Below, piece by piece: positions 1 to 12,500 of a stretch of DNA of 64,000 bases. Source of the DNA: Ptiloglossa arizonensis. Taxonomy: Eukaryota > Arthropoda > Insecta > Hymenoptera > Colletidae. How positions within the stretch are numbered: the stretch's first letter is position 1; each line of letters starts with the position of its first letter. Below the pieces are notes generated by a model. The model was not told the DNA's origin. It saw only the letters and a list, made by a program, of their open reading frames with translations, and did not search any database. The stretch is taken from the NCBI RefSeq assembly GCF_051014685.1, contig NC_135048.1, positions 28,042,543 to 28,106,542 of the forward strand. Direction: 5' to 3'. A program made the translations under genes and the position numbers.

Positions 1-348
1 ATTCAGGTGCTTGGCACCTTTGTATCATGATGCAGTAAAGTCACTGATTCTGTAAATATCACGTTAGGCTTAAGTTTCTAGTTATAGTAGAAAGAGAAAA
101 GGACAGCTGATAAAATTGAACAACGGTCATAGAAATTTCTTGCGATCGTCGGGCTGTCTGCGGTTATTCTACTGAGCCTACCACATTACATTTCTATTTA
201 TTATTTATTCGCATAAAATGACGCATAAAAGGCACGAGCGGTGTATGGCAGAAAGCATTGTACTATTGTACAGAAAAAGAAATAAACTGCTCGGATCTAC
301 ACTTTAAGAGATTATTTATTCACTTTAGATGTTAAAAATTTCACCACA

Positions 349-350
<2 letters not shown>

Positions 351-399
<49 letters not shown>

Positions 400-412
400 G
401 TAATAATAATAA
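351..412. repeat. (TAA)n microsatellite
   Basis: About twenty near-perfect TAA units, interrupted by two TAG units near the ends. A simple trinucleotide repeat in the 3' flank of NAA20, likely polymorphic in length. Confidence 0.95.
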
Positions 413-444
413 TTATAATTTCAAGTATATTTGAAAAAGTGTCA

Positions 445-450
445 TTTATT
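445..450 (-). promoter_or_regulatory. NAA20 poly(A) signal
   Basis: TTTATT on the plus strand reads AATAAA in the direction of NAA20, 38 nt past its TAA stop. Other AATAAA-like hexamers farther downstream (about 190-320) are alternatives. Confidence 0.55.
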
Positions 451-487
451 TTACGTCGTTTCCTCAAAAATATTTTTATACATACGT

Positions 488-1491
488 TTAGTCTACTTCT
501 TCAGGTCTCACAGGATGAGCTAATGGTATCATGGATTTTTTCTTTACATCCCTCGAAAGTGCCTTCCTCATATCTGAAATATACAAAATTATGACTGTGA
601 AATTTAAACGGTCATTTGCAAACACATCAGCAATTTATGTACCAAAAGCATCTTCGTCCGGATCTCCGTTATAATATTCTAGAACAGTTCTGTACACAAT
701 GTATCCCAACTGTTGATACATTTTGATTGCTATTTTATTGCTAACTCTCACAAAAAGATCCACAAAATATGCTTGTTTCCTGCAGTAAAGTAAAACATTT
801 TAAAATAGACTTTTGGAATTGGATAACTGTTAAACCACATTTTCATCTAACTTACACTTCTGAAATCTCTTCCAATACTTTTATTAACATTGCAGCCAGA
901 CCTAATCTTCTATAATTAGAAGAAACTGTGAGGGCTGTTATGTGGCCATGCCAATTCTCCCTGTGCCCTTCAGCTTTTCCCATAACTTCGAGATTTTTCA
1001 AATAAACCAAACATTTAAAAGGTTGTGACAAGGCTTAAGTTTTGTGCTTGGTGTTAAAGTATGAATTGAATAACACAATATTTGTATAAAGAGAAAAGTA
1101 AAACTTACTATAACCCATAATTTCTCCACTCGGTGATACCGCTACTTGAAAATACTCAGGCCAATGTGCTAAATAATGAGTGTAGAAGGAAAGTCCATAC
1201 TACAAAGCAAAATCTTAAGGAAAAAAGAAATTGAAAAGAACTGATTAATACAACTTAACAATTAACTGTTTATATTAAAAATCAGAACTATTTAAAGGAT
1301 ACTGTCTCTGTAAGTGGATCCAAGTTCCTAAAAAATAGAAAAACTGATTTAGTAAATAAACTTTAGCTAAATTATCGTACTTGCACTTTTAGGTTAGAAA
1401 CACTGTCACCCCTTGAGATTGCATGTTTTGAAACTTACACGTTATTGAACTTGAACAAATCATTGCATGTAAAAGGCCTGATAGTTGTCAT
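488..1491 (-). CDS. NAA20: NatB catalytic subunit NAA20 (N-alpha-acetyltransferase 20)
   Basis: Six exons on the minus strand: 1491-1439, 1327-1303, 1199-1109, 985-856, 779-643 and 573-488. They join in phase to 173 residues (human NAA20 has 178). The start MTTIRPFTCNDLFKFNN and the end MRKALSRD..HPVRPEEVD match this family almost residue for residue. The GNAT fold is seen in LAHWPEYF, then MGK, WHGHITALTV and the acetyl-CoA-binding loop RRLGLAA near residue 80. Known role: with the auxiliary subunit NAA25 it forms cytosolic, ribosome-associated NatB, which acetylates nascent N-termini beginning Met-Asp, Met-Glu, Met-Asn or Met-Gln. The ATG at 1491 is the family start. Exon 2 is only 25 nt, but all splice sites are GT..AG. 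It is divergent from BMS1. Identification is near certain; only UTR extents are unknown. Confidence 0.95.
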
Positions 1492-2327
1492 GGTTTAAAA
1501 ATTTCGTAGGATTGTGTAAAGAAAGATAATGTCAGTACAACCTGACAGAAAAATAACACTAACATTTAACCTTTAATAGTAGTAGCCACGAACGTCGCAA
1601 TTGAGGTACCTCGTGTCACTGAGTCATCATCTAACGACGAAATCAGAAACTATTTATTAAAAGTTACTTAAACTCATTGATACGCATTAAAATATGTAAT
1701 AAAATATTACTGCATTAAAATCTAAATTATTTTTATATAAAAGAAAAGAAATAGTAAGAACATGATAATATGGATTCTACCTCAAAATTTTTGAATATAA
1801 AATATCAAATATCAGTTTGTATACTTTTTCAGTGCAATTTACAAATTTTTCATTAAATTGTGTAATAAACGCAAGCAAATATACAATGCTTTATTATATC
1901 AATTTTCTTATAAGTTTTTTTGTAATAATGGATAATCTACTACTGGTATAGAAGTTCCAAAGAAGTTGCTCCAAACCAAGTGAAATTCGTCATGAGGTCG
2001 CTAGTGTCTAAATTTTTCTTTATCGATAATACATGTTATATTTTTCAATTACTACAGATTGCCATGTGCTTGCGCACGAAAGGTTATATTTTATATAGCA
2101 AAATGTGCAACATTCAAAATAACAAAGTAGTTTCAAACATATTTGTGTTCTCTTCTTGTGTGTATCACATCTGGTAACAGAAAATTACCATTCTAAGTGA
2201 CATATATTATAACCCTGATGTGTATCTAAATATATACCCAAAGTGGAATAGACAATTCATAATATAAGTTTTATTAATGTAATATATTTATGTGAAAGAA
2301 GAGAAAAGTTTTAAAAAAAGAACTAAA
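1492..2327. promoter_or_regulatory. Bidirectional promoter region between NAA20 and BMS1
   Basis: About 836 bp separate the NAA20 start (1491, leftward) from the BMS1 start (2328, rightward). The stretch must hold both 5' UTRs and core promoters. It is AT-rich, with no convincing coding frame and no clear TATA box placed for either gene. Two housekeeping genes probably share it; this is inference from the arrangement. Confidence 0.5.
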
Positions 2328-5300
2328 ATGGCAAATGAAACGGAAGACACGATTACTCACAAAACTCATAGAGAACGTAATGCTGGTCGTAAAGCAGAGA
2401 AAAAGAAAAGCAAAAAGGACCACCATGTTCAAGAATTGACAGATAAACAGAAGAATCCTAAAGCATTTACATTTCATTCTGCAATTAAAGCAGAAAGGCA
2501 ATTTAGACGAAAACAAGATATAGAAACTAAAAAACAACATGTACCACTTGTTGACAGAACACCCTTGGAACCACCACCTGTTTTAGTTGCAGTTGTTGGT
2601 CCTCCAAAAGTGGGAAAATCCTTAGTAATTCAATGTCTCATCAAAAGTTATGTAAAACAACCACTTATCAACATAGTTGGTCCCATAACAATTGTTTCTA
2701 GTAAAAAGAGGAGGGTTACTTTTTTAGAGTGTAACAATGATATAAATAGTATGATAGATATTGCAAAAGTAGCAGATTTAGTATTACTATTAATAGATGC
2801 ATCATTTGGATTTGAGATGGAAATTTTTGAGTTTCTAAACATATGTCAAGTTCATGGTATGCCTAGAATCATGGGTGTTTTAACACATTTAGATTTGATA
2901 AAAAATGCAAAACAATTAAAAAGAACTAAGAAAACTTTGAAGCAACGTTTTTGGACAGAAGTATATGCTGGAGCAAAATTATTTTATTTGTCTGGATTAC
3001 TTCATGGAGAGTATTTACGTACAGAGGTTAAAAATTTAGGCAGGTTTATATCTGTGATGAAGTTTAGACCTTTAACTTGGCGTAGCATGCATCCTTACAT
3101 TCTTGTGGATAGAGTAGAAGATTTAACATCTCCAGAATTGATTAGACAAAATCCAAAAATTGACAGAACAATAAGTTTATATGGGTGTGTAAAGTTTTAT
3201 ACATGTATATTTTTGGCTTTGTATGTGTTTAAATGATAATTTAATATTTGTATTTACAGGTATGTAAGGGGAATTCCTCTAAACAAAGAAACATCCATAC
3301 ATATTCCTGGATGTGGAGATGTAAAAATCAAAGATGTGAATTTCCTGCCAGATCCTTGTCCTTTACCAGAGACATTAAAAAAACGTGCATTAGTAGAGAA
3401 AGAGCGTTTAATTTATGCACCTTTCTCTGGTGTCGGTGGAATAGTTTACGACAAAGATGCTGTTTATGTAGAATTAGGCGGTAGTCATTCTCACAAGGAA
3501 GAGGATTCAGGTTTGGTTGAAGCTTTAATGGATACTCAAGAAACACTCGATCAAAAATTGCAACATAGTGAACTACAATTATTTAGTAACACTGCTCCAA
3601 TAAAATCACAAGATGTTAATAAAAGTTTTGGTAATTATATGGGAGAAACTGTGATCGACAGTGGCAGAATTAGAAGAAAAGTTCTGTTCCCTGATTCTGA
3701 AGGATTGATAAAATCGTCCGGTACTGCGTCGGATGATAGCGATCATGAGAATGACGAAGAGTCGGATGATGAAAACGACTGCGGCACCGAAAAAATGGAT
3801 AAAGAAGTAACAAAATCTGAATGTGTGTTGGAGGACAATGATGACGACTCCGAAAACGAGAAATTAAAAGAAGAAAATGAGAACGAAACCGAAGATATGC
3901 ACAATAAAAGGGGCATCAAGAGAAAAAATAAAAGCGATCAATCAAGAAATATCAAACGTAAAAAGGAAAGTGATTCGTCGAATAATTCAGACTCCGAGGA
4001 TAGCGACGTGAATATGACTGAACAAAAGTCTCTGAATTCTTCTGAACCCAGCACCTCAGGGATATCGAATACAGAAATTTATCATTCCATAAGCAAAGAA
4101 TCTGATATTTTGATCAAAAATAAGATAACAGACGCACTCAATTCACTGAACTCTCGTTCAAGCAAAGGGAATAAAAAGGAAGATAGCGAGAGCGAGAGTT
4201 TTGACGAACTCAGCGACGAAGATTCACGAGCTGGTTTAGAAATGGATGACACTGAAGAAACTAATCAGTTACAATATGAATCTTCCGGAGAAGATGACGA
4301 AAATGAGCAAGATGGTACCGAGGAAGAGAAAGAGGCCATTGAAAATGTGGAAGAGGACGAAGAAGACGTCGCGGACGAATTGAAATGGAAATCGAATTTA
4401 ACCGAGAGAGCTAAAGAAGCTTTCGAAGAACGTCAACGAAGTAATAAGAATCTGATGAAAGTCGTATACGAAGTATTCGATAAAAGCAATATCGTGCAAG
4501 AAACAGAAGATGAGAAAACGAAGGAAGATGAAAAGAATGATAACGAAATAGGCGGTATTTTCCACATAGTTCGAGAGAAAGAGAGGTTAAAAATTCGAGA
4601 ACGAGAACTGGAGAATCAGGAAGAATCTGTATTCTTCTCAGAAGCGCCACGTGATTGGTTGGAAGAAGAAAACAAGCTGCTCGTAACGAATCGTTTCGTA
4701 ACAGGAAAATGGAAGGAATCGGAGGATGCTAAGAAGCTCTTAGAATTGGACGATCTAGATGACGAGGATTTATACGGAGACTTCGAAGACTTGGAAACCG
4801 GGGAGAAACACGAAACAAATGCCCCGAAGGAATCGACGAAGGATGAAATGGAAGAAAAGAAAATGCTCATGGAAAAGAAGAAAAAGTTGAAGGAAAAATT
4901 CAACATGGAATACGACAACAGCGAGAACAAGTCGTATTACGACGAGCTAAAAATGGAGGTTGAGAAACAGGCAAATCTGAACAAGTCGGAATTCGATGGA
5001 ATGGACGACGACATACGAGTTCAATTGGAAGGGTTTCGTCAAGGTATGTACGTGCGTGTTGAAATAGAGACCGTGCCTTGTGAGCTGATCACTAACCTAG
5101 ATCCTACGTACCCACTGATCATCGGTGGACTCTTACACGGCGAAGAGAACATAGGATACGTACAAACGAGGATCAAAAAGCATCGATGGTACTCGAAGAT
5201 TTTGAAGAGTAGAGACCCGCTGATACTTAGCCTAGGTTGGAGACGATTCCAAACCCTCCCAATTTTCTCTAAGTTAGAAGACAATTTCAGGAGTAGAATG

Positions 5301-6215
5301 TTGAAGTACACACCGGAACACGTTGCTTGTATGTCGCATTTTTGGGGCCCTGTCACTCCCCAGGGTACTGGAGTTCTAGCTGTTCAAGACGTTGCTACCA
5401 GGATGTCAGGATTCAGAATAGCAGCTACAGGTTCCGTCGTCGAGATGGACAAGAGCACGCAGATCGTTAAAAAGCTCAAGCTTACCGGTGTGCCCATGAA
5501 AATATACAAGAAAACGGCATTTATCAAAGACATGTTCAACACGTCTCTTGAAGTAGCAAAATTCGAGGGTGCCAAGATAAAAACTGTATCCGGTATACGT
5601 GGTCAAATCAAGAAAGCTGCCTCAAAACCGGAAGGATGTTTCCGTGCTACTTTCGAAGACAAAATACTGTTGAGCGACATTGTGTTCTGCCGAACCTGGT
5701 ACAAGGTTGACGTCACGAAGTTCTACAATCCGGTAACGTCACTTCTATTACCTCCAGAGGAAAAGAATAGTTGGAAAGGGATGAAAACAACTGGCCAACT
5801 AAAGAGAGAAATGCATATTCGTATGCCAGCCAATACGGATTCCATGTACACAACCATTGAGAGAGAGCCAAAGGTGTTCAGACCTCTGTCCATTCCTAGG
5901 ACCTTGCAGAAAGCACTTCCGTATATGGACAAGCCTAAATTAATGTCTGGTAAACGCAAACCCCACTTTAAAGATGGTAGAGTGGCCGTGGTACGCGAAC
6001 CAAAGGAGGAGAGAGTAGCAAAGCTCATGCAAATGATCCGAACTAATTACGCCTACAAACAGGACCAACTAAAAGAAGCCACCAAGAAAAGAGTGGAAAC
6101 GCATCAAGCTCAGGTTGCCGCTGAAGAGGCACGGAAGTTCAAGAGGCAGAAGGAAATGAAGAAACACGTGTTCAGGGAACTCAGTAAGCTGGAAAAAAAG
6201 AAAAATAAGCGATAA
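2328..6215 (+). CDS. BMS1: Ribosome biogenesis GTPase BMS1
   Basis: Two exons, 2328-3184 and 3260-6215, joined GG|G across a 75-bp GT..AG intron, give about 1270 residues (human about 1282). The N-terminus is Lys/Arg-rich. The P-loop GPPKVGKS is at about residues 91-98, followed by KVADLVLLLIDASFGFEMEIFEFLN and GVLTHLD, as in BMS1. Residues about 450-660 are a Glu/Asp/Ser-rich nucleolar-type spacer. From about 880 to 1210 comes the conserved C-terminal ribosome-biogenesis domain (GLLHGEENIGYVQTRIKKHRW, LGWRRFQ, HFWGPV), ending in a basic coiled tail. Known role: BMS1 binds RCL1 in the nucleolar SSU processome and is needed for early pre-rRNA cleavage and 40S assembly. The ATG at 2328 has a strong context (AAAATGG); the open frame to its left has only a GTG and is not taken as the start. 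Confidence 0.95.
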
Positions 6216-6345
6216 TATATAATGAAGCGCATTACGTTTTTATATTGTTTGATATACAGTGTAATTCATGTCTGGGCTGAGAATCTCAAAAATGAATTGC
6301 CTCAATTGTACAATAACTGTTGACAGTGTTATGTCACGTATGTAA

Positions 6346-6351
6346 AATAAA
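6346..6351 (+). promoter_or_regulatory. BMS1 poly(A) signal
   Basis: A perfect AATAAA about 130 nt past the BMS1 stop. A second AATAAA about 20 nt further is an alternative. Confidence 0.6.
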
Positions 6352-6419
6352 TTGATATTTACAAAAATAAAACCCTGGCGCATCGTTTGCAAAGTAACGA
6401 AACTTGTCAAAATATCGGT

Positions 6420-6425
6420 TTTATT
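6420..6425 (-). promoter_or_regulatory. Filamin poly(A) signal
   Basis: TTTATT on the plus strand reads AATAAA for the filamin gene, about 90 nt past its stop at 6515-6517. Confidence 0.55.
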
Positions 6426-6514
6426 GCAAACATTTAGATAAGTTACAATATAATTATATATTATCAAAATATATTATTAGTCCGTACAAAATAACAACTT
6501 TATATGCAATGTTC

Positions 6515-9500
6515 TTACAATATAGCTTGCGAACCACGCCATGATGCGATGGTATGATGCCCCGTTGAATAATTGTCTCCACCCTGAAATCAGTTAACAA
6601 ATATATTTTCGACCTTTCCGTTGAGTTGAATATTTTCGGTAAGTATTTTATTCAAATTGCCAAAAATTTTACCTGCGTTAACATTAACAATTCGTCTTGC
6701 GTATCGACGATTTTGACGGGAAACGGAGAACCAGGTACCAGAACCCCGGCCCAACGAACTTCGACTCTATAATCACCTGGTTCCGTTGGATCGTATCGAC
6801 AAAGTATTATCCGATCCTTTTGAGTTTCTCTCTGCATTTCTACTCTAAATGCCCCCTTAGGACCACGAACTCTGACCGTGAGTTGACCAGCACCGGCACC
6901 GCGAGTATCGCAAATAAAACGGGATTGGAACGTTGCTAATACTCCGTGTTCAATTCCCGGTCCATACACCCGAACCTATTGTTAAATGCAACGTCGTAAT
7001 TTAAATTTAATATGTTGAATTGAAATAAAAATGTACACGGAGTAACAGTAACTTGAGAAATTTTAAATTACCTTCGAAGCATCAGGGGCACCGGAAACGC
7101 GTAACGTAAAAGGCGAACCCGGAACATGTTCTCCTGCATACTTAATTGTTAAGGCATGACGACCAGCCTCTTGAGGTTTTACATTCAGCGTGAACGTTGC
7201 ATCGCCATGATCGTACAATTCACAGTAAGCCACTTTGTGAGGGCCAACACAGTGTGCCGTTAATTCGCCTGCACACCGAAAAATATTTGCTTAAAATACA
7301 TTGACGAGTAATGAATCTGTAATTCCGAATATAAGACACTTACCAGGTCCTGCACGTCTTGTGTCGATGAAACTTCTTATTTCTTGTCCGACTATGCCAT
7401 TCTTCAGTCCATCGCCCGAGCAAATAACTCGCGAGGCATCAGCTGCGCTTGTTACGTTGATTTGCAAGGGACACCCTTTTAATTGTCTTCCATTCCACGA
7501 TACGGTCATTAAAAGGGGATCGGGAGTTAGCGGTATGTAACTTGCACGATATACACTGTCCCCTGAACGTAAAATCAAAAACATAACTTTACGAAAACAG
7601 ATGCGATCATCAAAATAGGCTAGGCTACACACCTAAATGTTGCAACATTACGTTGAGTTCGTTAGTCGGTGAAAAAAGTTGAACTTTTGGTGTTCCGCTA
7701 CCAGCTTGAGAACCATCTATTGTAAAACTAACTTCTTCTCCGCATTTTGCAGATGTTAATCCCCTCCCTCTTAATAATACTCGACTTGTATCCTGTACTG
7801 GTGGCTACAAATTAAGAATAATACTTAAAATTGTTGTAAGAAACAACCACTCGCATTACTTTAGTTACGTACCTCTAAATCTTGAACTATTACCAGTTTT
7901 GGGGCTCCTGGGAATGGTGTTCCGTTGAACAATATTTCTAAACGGTGCTCTCCACCATTTATTTGCGGCGGAATGAGCTTCAGTCTATTGTTTGACGTCA
8001 TTTCAAACGATAACGTCTGATCCCCTATTTTTCCGGTGAGTTCGCCTGGTCCTGCCTCAGCGGTATCGAAGCTAATTTTATTCGATGGATGTAGCTTTAA
8101 GCGTCCAATATCGTCGCACACAGCTGGCCAGCCACCTTAAAGGTATAAAGTAATTATTTCTAAGTACAAATATTCTATATTTTTTTAATCATTACCTACC
8201 GATTACACGAAGATTTCGTGTATCTATGATTTTTGGATGCCAGGGAGATCCAGGAAGCTGTTGTCCTGCTGAGACAACTCTGATATCGAATACACCAACC
8301 TCGCTTGGAACGTAAGATACGTTCCATGTACCTGGGTTAGCTCCAGCTTCAACAATTGCTTTGGAAACACTGTCTGGACCATCAACCTATCAAAGAACAT
8401 AAGTGCATTTAAGTTTGAGTAGAAGTAGTTGAATACAGGTAAGTAGTATTTTTAATAGACGTCCTAATGTAAATACCTGAACTGCTGGAGGACTTCTAGT
8501 ACCAGTAACGATGAAATGCGCTGCTTTATCTGCGTGACCACTTAATAAACCTTCTCCCTTTGCACGAGCTTGTCCGGCTGCATCAACCGTGCATACTACT
8601 GGACTACCAGGTATGGGACACCCTCCTACGTGTACAATTATTATTAACAATAATTTTCATAATCAAAATTAGTTACATAGTTTAAAATAACTTGCACGTT
8701 AATCTTACCGTACGTAATGTTCATCATGTAAGTACCGGGTACACTAGGAGAAAATTCCACCATCTCGGCACCATCGTTAAGCGGAGTAACTTGCAATGGA
8801 AGCTCTTGACCCAACGGACTCGTTGCTGTTACATCCAAATCCGCCATTCCAGCATCTGTCTTCATTACTACAAAAGTATATTATTATAATCAACTTGTTC
8901 TGCTGTTCCATACATATCCATTTAATATACGTACTTTTAAATGCGATATGATCGTGAACAGATACTGTCATTGGACCTAATTCTTGCAGTTTTACTTTAG
9001 AAACGTCGAATGCTTGACAGAAAAAGGGCGAACCCAACACAGGTTTCGCACCCTGCAGAACATCGATTTTGTATGTTCCTGAGGAGAGGAAACATTTTTA
9101 AGTAAACATTATTACAAATGTTATCCTTAAATTAAATTAATGCAAACTTACCGATAGTGTTTGTTGTAAACTCAGCAAGCAAATTTCCATCTCGATGTTG
9201 GTAACACCGAACTGGAACCGCATTACCTTGTGGTCCGCTGATTACAACATCAAACTCTTTCCCAGGACGCCCTAATGTTTCGATCGTAAACGAGGTCACT
9301 TTACCAACGCACGATTGGTACAATCCTAAACCTGTTGCAGTTACTTCCCGTCCTCCAGTGGGACTACGAACAGTTACGTCCAATGGACTACCTAAAATAA
9401 AATTATATGGTTAGTAACAAAAAATGAACCACGAAATGGATAAAAAAAAATTGACACAAATATCGTACCCGAAATGTGAATCTCGTTATACTTCATGTGA

Positions 9501-12500
9501 ACCCTATGAGGAGCTGCTCGTGTTGGATGAAAAACTATTTCATATAGACCATTTTCTCCTTCTCTAACTACACTGTCAACGTCAGCTCCAGCGGCGCGCA
9601 CATTCACGGCCAGTTTTCCAGGTCCAGCTTCTTTTGAGGCAATTACTATAAAAACATTTTAATTACTATTCGAAACATATGTTCTATAGCTGTAAAGTAC
9701 TTAGTCGATGCATTACGTGCATACATAAAAGTATATTATATACATATCGTACCTATAATACTTCCAGGTCGATGGCAAACTACATCTGATACTTCTTTAA
9801 TCGTAACTTTTCCAGGGTCGAAAGCTTGAAGCGTCTGAGAACTTATCATCTTGTGACCGTCACTAAAAATTACGCTATAAGTTCCAACCTGTCGCGTTCG
9901 GATTTCTACTCGATATAAATTAGACGATAATTTCGTCAAAGTGCATGGGATAATTATACCATCAGGCCCTGATTAAACATTCAATTGGAATGTATCGTTA
10001 CAATATAATTTACAGAAAAGAAGACAATAATACTTCAAAAGAAACTGTACCTGTAACTTCGGCAGACACAGGACCTTCTAATCCCGGCATTTCTAAATCC
10101 ATATATGCTGTATTGCCAACTCGAATCATAGATGGTCCGTCTAACATAGTACTAACTACAGGACACTTAAATGGACTCCCTAATGTATAATAATATTGTT
10201 GATTTTACTTTAGTGAATATTAACTAGTACTTGATGACAAGAAGAAATGTTAAGTTACACACCTGGTACATTGTCATCGTTGAAACTGATATTAACGTAA
10301 TGGGTACTAGTAGTTTGTGGAACGAACGTTACATCGTACAATCCACGAGCACAAGCAACTACTTCAGCTTTAACGGTATTATTTTCTGTGCTCACTACTA
10401 ATTCTAATGTTCCTTCACCAGCTTCTGCAGCATCAACTGTAAAAGTTGTTGCTTGGCCCAACAAGGCTTCCGTAAGACTCGATACGTGAACCTATATAAA
10501 TGTAAATTAAGTTATAATATCAAAAATTTTTAATCTTTTTCTACGTGCTATAAAGAATGTACCTTCGTAACATCATAAATATTACAAGCAAATGGAGATC
10601 CTTTTACATGTTCATTATCCACTAACACGCTAATATTATGCCTGCCTACTTCCATAGGCACGAAGCTAATGTTATATTTTCCATCTATGGGTTCAATTGT
10701 AATAGGAAGAGATATACTAGATGGTGGCATTACGATCACATCGCAATTTGTCGAAGGAGCTTGTGGGTCTACAGTGAATGACATCAGCTGCTTCACTGCT
10801 CCCATTTTTAAATTGTGACCTATAATTGTTGCTTGACCTGCACCGACTACTTTACAGCTGAATGGTGAACCTGCAAATGATATATTATTGCAAGTACCAC
10901 AAAAAAGAAGCGAAATTTAAAACGTACTGATTACATACCTGGAACAGGTTCTCCGTTAAAACGAACACTGAGACTGTGTACAGCAGCTTCCTGCGGCTTG
11001 AAATTAACTCTGAACTTCGCATTTCCTTCACTTTGTACATAATTTGGTACGTTTTTACCATTCACAGCAACAATGATTTCAAGATTGCCAGCACCTGCTT
11101 GACTAGCATTAACTGAAATTAAAAGGTACTCAAATGAATTAGAGTAAAGGTATATTGAATAATTAAATAAAGACCTTTAACTTACTGCTGAAGAAAACTG
11201 GTTTGCCAACAACTCCACTATTTATATCTGTCACCTTTACTTTATCAGCATTGTAAGCTTTTACTAAAAATGGGCTACCTTCTACGTGCGATCCGCTTAA
11301 TTTTACTTCAACGCTATGATCACCTATAAATTTTATTCGTTTTGTTTTAAAAATGTTTACAAATCTTTATTGTTGATTATTAATTTACATACCAACATCT
11401 TTTGGGGTAAATCCAGCAGTGTAAGTTCCGTGCCCACTCTGTTTAACATGAACTGCTAAACTTTCTCTAGTGGGTGAAAGAACTTCTACTATAGGCGTTC
11501 CTAAGGAGGGATCCGCTTCTATTGTAAATGTTGTTAAGCGATTTACAGATACTTTTTCGAGTCCCTCGGTTATTATTACTTTTGCAGTGTCGCTCACCTA
11601 ATTTTTAAAGATAAATTATTAATTATTTCAAAAAAACATTTTCGACCTTGAAATGACATCTGTTTCTCTATCCACAAAAGTAACAGCTCTCTCACATAAT
11701 ACTTCTTTCCGAAATTTTATACATTTAGAAAATGTACAATACGTGTTACAAGGTAGTACCTGACAACTAAAAGGACTACCAGGTACATCCTCTCCATTAA
11801 ATCGTAAATCCACTGTATGGACAATTGGCTCCCGAGGTGTGAAAGATATCGCATACGTATGTGGACCCTGAGCTTGAGCAGACGTAGGTACACGACCACC
11901 ATTTACCGTTACTTCTAAATTTCCTGGTCCTGCTTGACTAGTTTCAACTAAAGTAAAAATTAAGTGTGCTACATATACTTCTTAATACGGATTTCATACA
12001 TCACAAAGTATTTCACGAATGAAAGTAATACCTAAGAAAGTTACAGGCAATCCAATAACACCGTGTTTAGCATCCTTTACTTTGATGGCAGCCACGTCAT
12101 ATACTTTGCAGCTAAATGGACTACCAACCACGGGAACATTCCGATGGCTTACCGAAATTCTGTGTTCTCCTACTACTCTTGGTGTAAATGCTACGCTGCA
12201 GGTCGTGTCTTTGTTGTCAGTGACTTGAGCGGGTACAGCCTGTCCATTGGGTCCTATCAAGTCCGCCGGTTAGTTGTTTAATACAATTTAGTCAGCCAAC
12301 TACTAGGGTGGATCGGATGGACACCAAAAGTAGATGATGGGAATTTATGCACGGCCAACAAGTTCTTTCTTAATGTTAAGATTTTTAATTGCAACAAGCA
12401 ATATTTTATTAAAAAAGCAATGTATAAATTGTTATGATAAAATAATGGCTGCAGATGCATGATTATAAATGTAATTAATCTAATAATTAATTTAATTTGA

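Larger units (their letters stand above)
1..487. other. 3' flank of NAA20 with poly(A) signal
   Basis: No gene is seen in this stretch. It holds the probable 3' UTR and downstream flank of the minus-strand NAA20 gene. A TTTATT (AATAAA on the minus strand) lies at 445-450, 38 bases past the stop codon. A TAA-type microsatellite sits just beyond at about 351-412. The rest is AT-rich with no convincing coding frame. Confidence 0.6.
6216..6514. other. Convergent 3' UTRs of BMS1 and filamin
   Basis: The 299 bp between two convergent stop codons. It carries AATAAA for BMS1 (6346-6351) and AATAAA on the minus strand for the filamin gene (6420-6425). The two signals are about 70 bp apart and face each other, so the mature 3' ends may nearly touch or overlap. 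No gene is seen. Confidence 0.7.

Noticed and set aside
2292..2327. Upstream extension of the BMS1 frame
   Set aside because: It begins with GTG and has no similarity to BMS1 N-termini; the ATG at 2328 has a better context.
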